Shown: positions 49,279-60,676 of the stretch, piece by piece
How the letters are laid out: each line of letters opens with the position of its first letter
How positions within the stretch are numbered: the first letter of the stretch is position 1
Origin: Marthasterias glacialis
Lineage: Eukaryota > Echinodermata > Asteroidea > Forcipulatida > Asteriidae
NCBI GenBank assembly: GCA_911728455.2
Contig: OU452223.1
Coordinates: 17,107,802 to 17,171,801 of the forward strand
DNA length: 64,000 nucleotides
Direction: 5' to 3'
Made by a program: the position numbers and the translations under genes
Notes under the pieces: generated by a model
Told to the model about the DNA's origin: nothing
Database searches by the model: none
Seen by the model: the letters and a program-made list of their open reading frames with translations, nothing else

Positions 49279-51255
49279 ACATTCCCCAGCTTCAGCGTCA
49301 GCCATTTACTATTATTTTAAACCACTTGAAATCTTTTCAGTACCATACCGGTACATATCACAACAGAGCACTTGGATATCTGCAAAATATATCCACAATA
49401 GATCGATATAAAGGGCAGACAGTGGTTCCATGCGACTGTAAAACAAATAAAACAGTCGTGCCAGATGTCGTATAACGGTTGCGGAAAACTGGTTGAAATG
49501 TGTTTTTTAAAAAGGTAAAACAAAAAAAATCCATAGGCCCTATCTTGAAAAGTGCAACCGAAGTCGATCTGATCATAGGTGATTGAAGAAAATTGTGCCC
49601 ATTTTCGAAACTACGGCGTGAGCTTGATTTCCGGCTTACTCTTCGCCCGAATGTTTGAAAGCACACTTTTCAGCCCAAGCCGTTGTTTCAAAATGGGCCC
49701 TAATAATCTTGGCTAAGCCCAAGTCTCATCATATAGACCTAGGTATTGATTGTAACATCTGTAATGTTACAATCTGAGGTGAAGGTTTTAGCAATAACAT
49801 ACGGTCGGTTCCTTTTGAATAACCTCACAATATGGCTTAGTTTAGTTTGAACTGAATTTAATTTAACAAAATATTATCTCGACAAAACTGCAAAGCCTGT
49901 AAATATTTGTTCCTCTTAACGAGTATGTCATTCCTTGCAATTAGAAAATAATTATGCATGACGGTGTCGACATTATATTAGCATAGCCACTTCTATTTGC
50001 GTTAAAGTACATCGTCCGAATAAAGCATGTGGAACAGACGGTCTGTCAATTAAACATGACGCAGAAAATGTATTTTTGGTTGTTTGCCCTATTATATGTA
50101 TTCCTACTTTGAATTAGTTGTTATATTTTCCCTGCCTATGCAAGCCTTGGCCCTACCACAGTATCACTGCTTGATGTTTTTAAATAGTAAAATTATTAGT
50201 ATTAAAACACGAGGAATTCCGTCGATCATGCCTCAATATACTTTTAAAGGACAATGTCAGATTATCTCACAAAAAAAGTAAACGGCATAACAAGAGCGCT
50301 GAAAAGAGCTCGTTCAAGAAAAATACGAACGAAACTGCAGTTACACTCGGCCAGATTAAGTGTCCCCCTCAGAAAAAATACCTTTACTTTCGCTGTTGCC
50401 AGTAAACCTACGCAGTTGTAATACTTCTACACCTCACAAAGCTTCAAACCTTACCTGAACATAACATTACAGTAACCAACGATCATTACTGAATAACGAG
50501 CATCCATTATTCAGCAAAACCATCAAAACTAAACAACTCTCGAGGGATTTCCTGAAATAAACAAGATATCTACCCAGTGACTCTCTCCAAACTGTTGAGT
50601 AACAACAAGCGACCATCTCTTTAAATCATAGTCCCCCCCCCCCCCCATCGGAATCTTCATCAGCCAGCCTTCTTCTCCATACGTGGCCTAGACACCCTGA
50701 TTGATGTTTTAGATTCAACAGCTTACTCTCTGGGCATCCCCGGATCGACATGGATCAGTACAAAGTCTAAATTAACTGTGTACCTGGACCCATTTTAATA
50801 AAAACGACTCATCTACGGTAAAACTTAGGATAGTAGTTGGAATCGTGCTCTCGGTAACCGTTTATTTTTCTTCTTACCATCATCGAGTTTCCAAGAACTG
50901 GATATTAATCATGCTGCAAGAGCAATTCAGAACGCTATAGTTATTATTAAACAGAACCTCAATTCAGCCTCGGTGTGGATGCAACAATTTGAATGGTAGA
51001 AAAACAAGACGGCACCATGATTTATATTTATATGTCACGGGGCTAGCTTCCTTTGAAGGACAGCGGATGTCCATTAAAATGAAAAAACTAAATTTATTTT
51101 CACTGTGAGCTTTTATTCCATAAAAAAGTGAGCACATCAGCTAGTTTTTTGTTGTTTGAGTTCATAAGGGAGTGTTTATCCGTCGATTGAAAAATAAATG
51201 CGTGGCGGTCTTCATGACATAAGATCGGGGAAAAAAGAAAGCCCTAATCTAGTCC
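49279..51255. other. No recognisable gene; one possible inverted element
   Basis: 49532-49701 has roughly inverted ends (AGGCCCTATCTTGAAAAG against TTTCAAAATGGGCCCT) and may be a further MITE. C run at 50633-50646. Otherwise nothing supportable. Confidence 0.42.
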
Positions 51256-52058
51256 ACCAAATCTAATCCACCAAAATTTCAAAAACTGTTGGTATTATGA
51301 ACAGATTGAAATATTTTCTATCTCAAAAAATTCTTTTAACTGTGTACAATTCCTTGATCCTCCCATATTTAAGTTACGCAATATTATCGTGGGGTCACGG
51401 AAATGCACAATGTAGCAAACTTTTACTACTGCAAAAGAAAGCCGTTCGGATTATAACAAAAGCCAACTATCTATCTCATTCAGCTCCTTTATTTGCCAAA
51501 GTGCTAAAGATTTAATGACCTTTATCATCTGAATTTGGGTAAATTCATGTTTAAGTATAAATACGGCCTTTTGCCCAACAGCTTTAATGAAATGTTTACT
51601 TTGGTTTCATCAATACATTCCTATGACACACGTAAAGCATTGAAAGGGGATCTCTATGTAAAATTTAACAGAACTTCAATTCACAAAAACAGTGTTATAC
51701 AGCGCGGCACGGAATATTGGAATAGTCTTCATGTAAAATTTAAGCGACCAGTTTCAATTTATACATTTTCAAAAAAACTTAAAATGTACCTCTTAGATAC
51801 ATATTTGTAATCCCATTATAAATTTATATTTTATTCGTTCATTAATGTTTGGTCTCAGCTGTTAGCCCAGGCGTGTGTGTCTGTTTTGTCAGTCCAATAG
51901 GGAAAAGTAAAGTAACATTGTTTACTTTACTTTTTCCTACATGCTGACTCATGTATAAAAAAATACAAATTAAGTTAAATAATGTAATGTAGTATTGTGT
52001 ATGTATGTATTATTGTATTGTTGAGTCAGTGTGGATTAAATGTTTCTGTCAATCTGTC
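51256..52058 (+). mobile_element. 5'-truncated non-LTR retrotransposon (CR1/L2/Jockey-like)
   Basis: The insertion is bounded by a 10-bp direct repeat AATCTAGTCC (51246-51255 and 52059-52068). It carries the C-terminal end of a reverse transcriptase frame and then a ~250-bp 3' untranslated region ending in short TGTCAATC-type repeats. Severe 5' truncation is normal for target-primed insertion. The tail repeats partly overlap the proposed target duplication, so the exact right boundary is uncertain by a few bases. Confidence 0.78.
51273..51810 (+). pseudogene. Non-LTR retrotransposon reverse transcriptase, C-terminal fragment
   Basis: The frame reads KISKTVGIMNRLKYFLS, then NSLILPYLSYAILSWG and LLLLQKKAVRIIT, a signature of the region just after the RT palm domain in Jockey/CR1-type elements. 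After a +1/-1 frameshift at about 51513 it continues YDTRKALKGDLYV and GTEYWNSL to a stop at 51810. The RT catalytic motif and endonuclease are absent. It is a dead fragment of about 178 codons. Confidence 0.85.
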
Positions 52059-52110
52059 AATCTAGTCCCTTGATGTTACTAATTATAACTTCGCTGCGTT
52101 AACTCCAATC

Positions 52111-52157
52111 TACGAAAGCCCAATCGTGCCACAGAAATAAATAAAATCACTGGAAAA
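52111..52157 (+). repeat. Left unique terminal inverted repeat
   Basis: Starts TACGAAAGCC, ends at TCACTGGAAAATAATCCG where the array begins. Identical in inverted orientation at 61271-61317. The first bases resemble the TACGGAAGCG terminus of 5924-7956. Confidence 0.93.
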
Positions 52158-52666
52158 TAATCCGTTATAACGAATTAATAATCCGTTATAACGAATTAAT
52201 AATCCGTAATAACGAATTAATAATCCGTTATAACGAATTAATAATCCGTAATAACGAATTAATAATCCGTTATAACGAATTAAATAATCCGTAATAACGA
52301 ATTAATAATCCGTTATAACGAATTAATAATCCGTAATAACGAATTAATAATCCGTTATAACGAATTAATAATCCGTAATAACGAATTAATAATCCGTAAT
52401 AACGAATTAATAATCCGTTATAACGAATTAAATAATCCGTAATAACGAATTAATAATCCGTTATAACGAATTAATAATCCGTTATAACGAATTAATAATC
52501 CGTAATAACGAATTATTAATCCGTTATAACGAATTAATAATCCGTAATAACGAATTAATAATCCGTTATAACGAATTAAATAATCTGTAATAACGAATTA
52601 ATAATCCGTTATAACGAATTAATAATCCGTAATAACGAATTAATAATCCGTTATAACGAATTAATA
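52158..52666 (+). repeat. Left array of 21-bp near-palindromic units
   Basis: About 24 units. The core is CGTTATAACG (perfect palindrome) or CGTAATAACG, in the context AATCC..AATTAAT. The two variants alternate irregularly, and a few units gain one base (ATTAAATAATCC). The period of 21 bp is the same as in the 5924-7956 element although the sequence is different. Confidence 0.95.
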
Positions 52667-53028
52667 TTTATTCAACGGACTCATTCACGCCATCGTGCAA
52701 ATGCAGCCATGTGCGGTGGCGTGAGGACATTGGACGGTAAGGAAATGTTACTTTTTCATTTTGAAATGGCAGAGTAAATCAGATGTGAGAGATGAATGGG
52801 TCAGTGGGGGTCTATAAGGGCAAACTGTTTGCTACAAGGGATGTTAAAACGAATGTGTGTTTTCTTAAATTTCTGAGGCGAGTGTTCAAGTCGTACTTTT
52901 TACAGCAAAATACTGAATTGATGGGTCGAGTGCGTAGCGCCCTCTTATTTCCGAACGTCCGTGTCACTCAACTCGCCTTTGCTTTTCCCACAGCAGGAGC
53001 TTCGTTGTTTGAATTCTAAGTTAGCATC
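52667..53028 (+). promoter_or_regulatory. Probable promoter/5' UTR of the HECT-like gene
   Basis: 362 bp between the array and the start codon. No convincing TATA box was picked out. A GACGGTAAGG sequence near 52733 could be a splice donor of a leader exon. The function is inferred from position only. Confidence 0.3.
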
Positions 53029-56000
53029 ATGGTAGACGCAGACTCCGATTTGGAATTGTATGAGTACATGGAGAAGAGGGGGATTTGTGATGAAAATATA
53101 TCAAAAATGAGGGAGGAAAAGGTAAGCTAGTTTGTGTCCAATGCAAAGCCCAAGCAAGAGGACATTCCCATACTATTTACATTAGTATTACTTGTTCATA
53201 CACATGCACATTTTTGAGTTTACAAAATAAGTTGACAGCTGTTACTTACCATTGTATGATTGTTTGTGCTGGTATAGTGCAAAATTTACTGACTTTTTGT
53301 CATTTCTGCCAGCCCCCACCCCCCCACCCCCCACCACCACACCACCCACTGGAATTTAATATTTTTAATATTTAGGAAAATAGCCTATTATTAGAAATGG
53401 TGAAAAAGTATGGGGAGAAAGGCCCTCCAAAATCTAAACAGGGGAATCACCTTCTCAATTTTCTGCCACTTTGCAAAGGTTTTTCAATATATTTTACCAC
53501 GCTGCATTCATAAAGTTTGTGGAGTTTTCCCCATACTTTATCACTGAAGAGTTTGTAGAGGTTTTGTGTTGAGTTTTTACAGAATTTAGAATTTCTACGA
53601 ACTCTGTGCAGTGGTTAAAAAAATTTATACAAAATCCACACAGTAGTGTATTGGGGAACTCTGCAAAAATCAGACCACAGTGCCCATAGTAAACAATATG
53701 TATACATAGTGTGACCTTAAAGAGATCACAGTGACCCCACAGTATGACCATGTAGACCACTTAGAGAACAGGTAGAGAACACAATTTCTACAGTGCAGTG
53801 TCATGTGTACAGTATCAACAGCACTTTTAAAATCATGTTTAAACTATAATTATCTTTTATTATAACTAAAGGATGCATGGCCTCAAAATAACTTTTGAGT
53901 GTTGAAAAATATTTTTTTTAATTTTTAATGGTCATGGATCCTGGAAGAAAGAGATAAATATATTTCTTATGAAACACATAAGAATTGGTCACATGGTCAG
54001 ATACATTTGGGATCCTGAAAGAAGCTAATTTTGTGCTACTGGAGCTTATACTAGCTTTCTTGATCCCACGAAAATATCTATTTGAGTTTTTGGGGTCAAA
54101 ATGACCAAAGATCAGGCGAATTGCAACTTTAAATATTGTACTGTATTGATCAGTGTTGTAGGTCTGTCACAACACCTTTTTTGCGGTCTAGGTCTTGGTC
54201 TCCCCTCGAACGCCTTGGTCTTGGGCTTGGACTTCTAGGTCTCAACTACAACACTGGTATTGATGTCTTGTTATTTTTTTAGTTGGTCACAATGTAAAAT
54301 TGTCCCAGTGTAGTCACTCTGTATTCTCTGCATGGTATAAACATAAATGATTGACGTCATATCACGTGTAGACAATTACTGCTTAGCAGTTGGAGACAAT
54401 TCAGGAGGTCACTTTTTTCTTTTTTGTTTTGTATGATGTGGAAAGGTAGAGAACAATAGAAAAAGGATTCCAACGTTATTGTCTTCAAGTGCCCCAACAT
54501 GTTTGCAGCGCTACATGTAATGGTAACAAACAATATGTACAACAATTAAAACTCTACTTTCTTTCAAATTTCAGATTGATGCAGCCATTTTGTTAATGAT
54601 GGATGATACATCACTCCAAGAGTTTGTGCCAATTTTGGGAGACAGGATAGCTTTGAGAAATTTTTGCACCAAGATGCAAACACCTCAAAGCGCTGATGGA
54701 AGTTCATCAAAAAAAGACACGCTCCTCCAGAAGCTGCGAGTTAAGTTGGGAATTAAACAGACACACGCTGGTGAGGAGGGATCTTCCAACAAATCGGTTC
54801 TACTAAAAGGAAACAGAAATGCCTCAAAAGAGAACAGAAAGATTGACATTGGCTGGATTGACTTCAATTCTGCCAGCAACAGCTACAAGCAAGTCAGAAA
54901 ACAAACAGGGGGTGGTACTAGACAGCTAAGTGTTTCAAAGACAATGGGTTATGCCGAACTTCTTGAGATTGCCAAAGGTTTGTTTTTCAAAGACAACATT
55001 TCTTCCAAAGGGCATGAGTGTGAATTTGAGCATGACCTCTGTGATTTCAGACAGCAGCCACTTGCATCATCAGTAAATGTTGGCCAGTTATACAGTGAGA
55101 CAAAAATGCCTACTTTGCGATTCTACCTGAGAACAAAAAAAATAGAGCATTGGGAGGAGGAGGAGGACAGTAAAAGAGAAAAGAAGAAAGAGAGAAAACG
55201 CAAGTTAACATCCTGGCAGCCGGACTCCTCAGAAGAGCAGGACTTTGAAGATTTCCTATTTGTTGATCCTTTTGAAGTTCCAGGAAATGAAGTTGAAATA
55301 GGAGGCAGTACATGTACATCTCAAGAAACTTGGCAAGATGAATTTCAACAACCTGGCACTGAGCAATCAGACATATTATCTGTTTCGTGTTCACCATCAG
55401 AAGTTGCCGAAGAGGACACAAGCACACAAACTGTCTCATTTGGGCCTAGAGACTCTCCAAATCATCAAAGCCAGCTAAATGACACCATTCCTTCCACATC
55501 CTTTGACCAAGGCTCATGCAGTGAAACGAGCCACTCAAAAGCATTTCAGGTGCTCATCATCAGGAGAATAGCAGTTGTGGAAGACATGATTAATTCATTT
55601 TCCAGTCCAGAAATTATGAATGCCAAAATTTCTGTACACATGGTATTGCCAAATGGAGATCTTGAAGCTGGGCAGGGCAGTGGTGTGTATCAAGATGCCC
55701 TCACTCAATTCTGGGAGGAATTCTTTGCAAAGTTTACAGTTGGGGACATTCAAAAAGTGCCCATCATCCGCCATGATTATAAAGAGGAAGAGTGGCAGGC
55801 AGTTGGGAGAATACTCACCAAAGGGTGGTTGGATAATCAATATTTTCCCCTGTCACTCTCGCCAATCTTTACAGAAAGTGCAGTTTTTGGATCTACGCCT
55901 AGTAACGCGGATTCCAAATCGGCATTTCTGGCTTTCGTGCCCGAATCAGAAAGAACAGTTTTGATCAATGCACTTGAAGATTTTCCCGTGGATACAGAGG

Positions 56001-56533
56001 AACTGCTCGACATCCTTGGAGAATATGACTGTCGTACAGTTGTGAACAAAGAAAACCTACCCAAAATAATGTCTGAGATGGGTTTTAAGGAACTTTTCCA
56101 GAAACCAAAGTGTATTGCAGATTTTATGCAGCCAGTACTGAAACCACTCTGCCGTGCCTTCACTAAAGCTGAATTTCTCAAACTCTATGAGGAACTGAAG
56201 CCTTCGCCGAAGAAGGTCATTTCTAGACTGCAGTTTCCTCCACACAGTAAGGCAAATGAGGCAACGGTAGCCACATACCTTAAGAGGTATGTAAGGTCTT
56301 TGAGTGAGTGCATGCTCAAAAAGTTTTTGAGATATTGCACTGCTTCAGATGTTCATTCTGAAAAAGCCATCAGTGTAATATTTACCACATTGGACGGCTT
56401 TGAACGAAGGCCAATCGCACACACATGTGGCTGTGTACTTGAGGTTCCATTGACCTATGAGAGTTTTGTTGACATGCGTCAAGAATTCAATGAAATCTTA
56501 GAAAGTGGTGTGTGGATAATGGATGTCGTCTAA
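53029..56533 (+). CDS. Transposon-encoded SAM-like/HECT-like E3 ubiquitin ligase
   Basis: Two exons: 53029-53121 (31 codons, donor AAG|GTAAGC) and 54575-56533 (acceptor TTTCAG|ATT, phase 0), giving about 683 residues. Residues 1-66 form a SAM-like helical domain spanning the splice (ELYEYMEKRGI, then LQEFVPILGDRIALRNF), which supports the exon join. A conserved block at about 125-218 (GWIDF, QVRKQTGGGTR, LLEIAKGLFF, LRFYLRTK) is one I know from many transposon-associated proteins of fish and cnidarians. A basic KREKKKERKRK stretch (about 230-240) is a likely nuclear signal. An acidic, serine-rich linker follows. About 380-683 is HECT-like: GQGSGVYQDALTQFWEEFF resembles the N-lobe start, and AHTCGCVLEVPLTYESF near the end holds the presumed catalytic Cys649. 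It should accept ubiquitin from an E2 and pass it to a substrate, probably in the nucleus; the substrate is unknown. Its gene converges on the transposase gene in the same element. Confidence 0.88.
53122..54574 (+). other. Intron of the HECT-like gene
   Basis: 1,453-bp GT-AG intron (GTAAGC at 53122, TTTCAG ending at 54574). It contains a C-rich tract near 53310-53345 and the hAT-type MITE at 54151-54256. Both flanking exons stay in phase and together complete the SAM-like domain. Confidence 0.85.
54151..54256. mobile_element. 106-bp hAT-type MITE nested in the intron
   Basis: Terminal inverted repeats CAGTGTTGTAG and CTACAACACTG, flanked by a perfect 8-bp duplication GTATTGAT (54143-54150 and 54257-54264). 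The 8-bp duplication and the CAGTG/CACTG tips are characteristic of hAT elements. The interior is GGTCTTGG-rich. Confidence 0.93.
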
Positions 56534-58375
56534 CATTGTGCGTGTTTGGCAAATGTTAGAAACCTAACAATTTGCTGCAGCACAAGACTCCTGTCGTAAA
56601 TGTTATTCCAGCTGCTTTGAAAAGGTTAGGATTATGGCCCAAATCAAGTATAGAGATTCACACACTTTCAGAGTATATGGGGTACTTAATGAAACATTAA
56701 GCCAATTTGGTTGAGAACTTAACACTTGGGAGATGTTGAAAAGATTTTCTTCCAGTCTAGAGTGACATCAGTACAAAGAAAAGATTTTCATATTTTAGTT
56801 TTTGTTTAATTAAGCAAGAAAAAAAAGTTTGTTTAAAAAGATGAGAAGGAAATGCATGATCAAGACAGATTTGCCTGTTGGATTGACATTGAACATCCGC
56901 TGCTGAGCTGGAAGTTACATCTTGCCTACTTTAGCAAGTAATGCAATGCATGCACAATTTTTGTTTTTGTTTATCCTTATTTTTATTTTTTAATTTGTTT
57001 TCCTCCAAAAACTGTTCACTTAAGCATCAATGGATTTGGAAAGCCATTGTCTTTTATGTGCAGTCTCCAATCAGTTTTCTAGACAAAATGTGTTTGAATG
57101 TCATCCTAGCTAGGAGCCTTCAGAGATGGCAAAAACTTAGACTGATTGTTTACCTGTTTATAAAAATAGTTGCTTCAAAGTGATGTACACGCAACATTTT
57201 GACAATCAACATTTAAAATTGAAATAGTACACTTGTTATTTTCTTTATTTACATTTTTCTTATCAAAGTTATTGTCTTTGTTATTTACATTTTTCTTATC
57301 AAAGTTATAACCCCAAAAGAAAAAGGGATGTTGATTCTTTTGTCCATTATTTTATGAGAAGGTAATGATGCCTATTTTGTGTTCTGAGTTCTTGTACTTT
57401 TAAAAGAAACAGTATGTACAGCAACATAATTACTGTCATGGTTTTATGGCTTTAAAGGCAAGTGCTAGGAAAACGTAAATATCCGTGGTGCACTGTAACA
57501 TTTCCATTTTACTTTACTTCAATGAGCAAAACAAATATTTAAAGCCAGAGATCTTGAAATCTTCCACTGGGCCTAAGGTTGAAAAGTACAGTGTGTACAT
57601 GATGGGGTGCCATGTCATTTACAATGGGTGGGGGGGGGGGGCGGTGTTTCAGGTCCTGCCTCTTGAACCCACTGGTGATGGACTGGTTGAAGTCATTATT
57701 TAGGCTTGAGATATAGGTTAAAAACTCTTCTCTGGAGACACTTGGTATGTATTAAGTTCAATTGTGAAGTGAAGGTAACGTGAATTAGTTCATGTCATGT
57801 TTTAAAGCCATAAAACTTCATATTTTATAGTTTGGTATTAAAGTTTTATCTGTCACAGTTAGTTTATTCACATGTTTTCTAATTATCTGTTCAAAAAAAA
57901 AGAATAAACTAAAAATGGCAGTTGTTCATGAGCAATTTATATTTCAAGATGTCATTTATTATAATTTCTTAAATGAACTAACAAACTGCAAATGACTATA
58001 CCTTTTGATACAAAGAACAACACAGAAATCTAGTGTGCTTTACAAGTATCATGAGGGGTGAAACCTATACAACCAGCATGGTCAATTATCAGGGTCCCTG
58101 CAAATGTCCTTTATCTTCACGTAGAACTAAATGTACTTTACAATCTGGAGGTACCAACAACACAATGAAGACAATACCATGGGGTCTCTCTTGGGTCATG
58201 CACCAACAATTTTCATTTGGGTACACTCTCTCTCTTCAATGCAAGTTCTTATCAAGCCCACGAGTGTCTATAATTCAAGTTAAACAAAAATTTTAAACTG
58301 GATTTTTTAATTTAATCACAACACTGGTCTTGCAATGGGCGAATAAGTGTTGACAAAATCCAAGTCAGCATTTGA
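56534..58375. other. 3' side of the HECT-like gene; no further gene
   Basis: Central spacer of the transposon. Frames are short and unconvincing. A 27-bp segment (TATTTACATTTTTCTTATCA onward) is duplicated at 57246-57272 and 57282-57308. A G run lies at 57630-57640. A candidate polyadenylation signal lies at 57903. Confidence 0.5.
57903..57908 (+). terminator. Candidate polyadenylation signal, HECT-like gene
   Basis: AATAAA about 1.37 kb after the stop codon. It is the clearest canonical signal I noted on this strand before the convergent gene, though nearer variants may be used. Confidence 0.3.
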
Positions 58376-58649
58376 AGGCGGGGTATACTTTTGATAATTA
58401 CTTCATGAATTAACTGCCATAAACATATAAAGAGGATCACTGGAGACTTGTTGATAATATAAAACGTTGCGAGAAATGGCTCCTTTTGAAATAATGATTT
58501 TTGCAATAAGAAGTAACTTTTACCGTACAATTCAATGCAACAAGGGTTATTGAGCCCAAATTTCCACAGGGTTGTCAATTGATGAGTATGTTGGGATGCA
58601 CCAAACAAGGACACTGGTCTTTGTCAATTACCAAAAGTACACACTGCCT
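58376..58649 (-). mobile_element. TTAA-type MITE nested in the transposon
   Basis: The right end, read inward on the minus strand, is AGGCAGTGTGTACTTTTGGT; the left end is AGGCGGGGTATACTTTTGAT, so the two are inverted repeats. Flanks are TTAA (58650-58653) and decayed TTGA (58372-58375). The interior contains AACGTTGCGAGAAATGGCTC. I recall closely similar elements as very abundant in echinoderms, which supports the taxonomic guess. Confidence 0.78.
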
Positions 58650-59137
58650 TTAATCTACACACGCCTACAACCCACAGGATATCTTTAAAAGTGAAATCTT
58701 CAAACTTATTTTGTTGTAAACTTTTATTAAGGACAAATCAAACTGCATATCAGGGTGGAAGAGGTTGACAATATCGATCTACAAGTATTAAGCTAGTTAT
58801 AAATCAAATGAATTCCCTGCTTAAGTCTCATGGACAAATCACCTCGTTTAAAAAATTGTACCCAGTATGATGTGACAATAGCTCTAAACTGTTTTCAAGA
58901 CTTCAAGGAAGCCCAGCATATGCACATAGGAAGGCTGAGCTTACACATTGCAAGGGTTTGAAACATCGAGAGTGAATAATGGCTCAAACTAGATTTGTGG
59001 TCAAGAATGGCTGATTGCGTTAATGCAAATAGCACGTGATACATGCTGCACACAATATAATTGCTGGCAAATGATCCTAGTGTACAAGCATGGTACAAGG
59101 AAAAGTGTCCCCTTTTGTAGTACTTGTAAAGTTCAGT
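58650..59137. other. 3' UTR region of the integrase gene
   Basis: 488 bp with no coding signal. Probably the 3' untranslated part of the minus-strand transposase gene. Confidence 0.5.
58723..58728 (-). terminator. Candidate polyadenylation signal, integrase gene
   Basis: TTTATT on the plus strand, i.e. AATAAA on the minus strand, about 410 bp after the transposase stop codon. Confidence 0.4.
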
Positions 59138-60676
59138 CTACAGCGCGTTTATGATCATTGTTCTGAGGGTCGTGTAAAGGTTAAGGCTTTCTTCACAATT
59201 CCTTGGCACAGTCATCTGCCTTTCTGCCATCATGATGGTACACAAGTCAAACATCTCTTTCTCACAGGGGTACTGGTCTTTAAATATGCATTCACTTTTG
59301 CAAACATCAATTTCGTCCTGTGGCACTGGTACCAGAAACTCCTCGACTGCATAAAGCTGCGGCATTGTGTGCATCACCAGTGGGCGGCCGAATGGTCCAA
59401 GTCGATTTCTGGATGGGGAGATGGTGTGGTTATTCCACTCTTGGACAACAGAGTCCAATTCTTTCTGTGAATTTGAGAAGAAACGGATTATCATTACATT
59501 TATTACTCAATCTATAGGTACAATGCAGTAAACATAGAATGACAAACAGAAGCTAATACTGTTTTTACATAAGAAAAAAACTGTACAAACTATTCATGAC
59601 AAGGGTTGACAAGATAAAAGGAACACAAATGAGGGGCATATCAATGGTTACATAGGGTGAACGTAACGATGAGATGATGGACAAACTAATGTGGGGGTTT
59701 TACCATACAAAACAAAACTGTGATCAATTGCCCTTAGTGATAAGGTGGACTACACCCGTCTATCTGCTGGGTGTATTAGGAGGTTTATATTGACATGACC
59801 CCATACCTGGATTTTGCTTAAGAAACAGAATTGTACAAGTGTCTTGTCCAGGTGATCCCCGTCGAATAATCCTTCTTCTTTTAAATGTGCAAAGAAGTCC
59901 ATCCAGAACTGGGTGCAGTGCTTACGCAGCATGCTCCACCAACATTCAATTCTCTGATTACTCTGACTGCTCCCTTGCATAAAACTCTTATGTTGTGCAA
60001 ACGAATCCAGTTGGTTTCTTCTGAGAAACCGCTGCATTTGACGAATGTGGGAATTTTCTGTTCCTTTGTCGACCCTGATAACTCTAGGACATCCTCTTTG
60101 GTCAGCAACTGTTCCCATGTAATATCCAGCAATGACTGCTGGATCGCTATTTGTTGTGTAGGCCTCTACCCACATTACACGTCTCGAAAATCCATCAATA
60201 CACCCGTTGATGCATATTCCATATGGAGATAGTTTATCGTATGAGTCTATATGCCATAGAAAATTTGGTCCTCTAACTCTATACAGTCGCCTTTGTAATC
60301 GTTTTCGCCTTCTCAGTTCTACGCCATCTTGATCCAAAAACCCTAGAAGCAAACGTACCGTTTCTCTGTCTGCACTGAGCCCATTTTGAATACACTTAAG
60401 ATGCATCCATTTATAGCCATGTAAGTTGCTTGATTGTTGTAACTCCGTCTGAAGAAAACACGCTACGTCAAGAATATCAGCATGGTGTTTGCGGCGAAAT
60501 AAGCCAAGGGTTCGTAACTTTCTTTTCAGGGTCCGTTTACTTATCAAAATGTTGTGGTTAATCAACAATGAACCAAGGATTTCATCATAATTCCAGCCAA
60601 GACGAAAGTAATGTCGAATCAATGGTTCGCATGGTCCTGGTTCCATCTTAATAGTAACTTCAACCAGCCGTGACAT
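59138..60676 (-). CDS. DDE integrase-type transposase (two exons)
   Basis: Exon 1 runs 60676-59807 (290 codons, donor CAG|GTATGG) and exon 2 59464-59138 (108 residues, acceptor TTCACAG|AAA), phase 0, total about 398 residues. Residues 15-60 look like a helix-turn-helix (YFRLGWNYDEIL, ISKRTLKRKLRTLGLFRR), followed by a basic helical region (LRRRKRLQRRLYR). The integrase core (about 138-290) has WHIDSYD with Asp144, IRVDKGTEN with Asp203 and QRIECWW with Glu244, a D-58-D-40-E spacing fitting retroviral-type and IS-type integrases. Exon 2 continues the fold with KELDSVVQEWN and GRPLVMHTMP. It should cut and join the element's ends. No frame damage is seen. A decayed relative lies at 7075-7443. 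The start codon sits only 45 bp from the right tandem array, suggesting that the array contains the promoter. Confidence 0.92.
59465..59806 (-). other. Intron of the integrase gene
   Basis: 342-bp GT-AG intron (GTATGG start, pyrimidine-rich TTTCTTCTC..CACAG end). Without splicing, exon 1 would read through to a short 18-residue tail ending at 59750 and lose the C-terminal 108 residues. Confidence 0.85.

Noticed and set aside
55110..56245. Minus-strand frames over the HECT-like exon
   Set aside because: Antisense shadows of a strongly supported coding exon.
54590..56533. Start of the HECT-like protein at 54590
   Set aside because: The codon there is TTG; exon 1 at 53029-53121 supplies an ATG and the missing half of the SAM-like domain through canonical splice sites.
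59750..59806. Unspliced C-terminus of the integrase
   Set aside because: The 18 residues after the donor site show no family similarity, while exon 2 at 59138-59464 continues the expected fold in phase.
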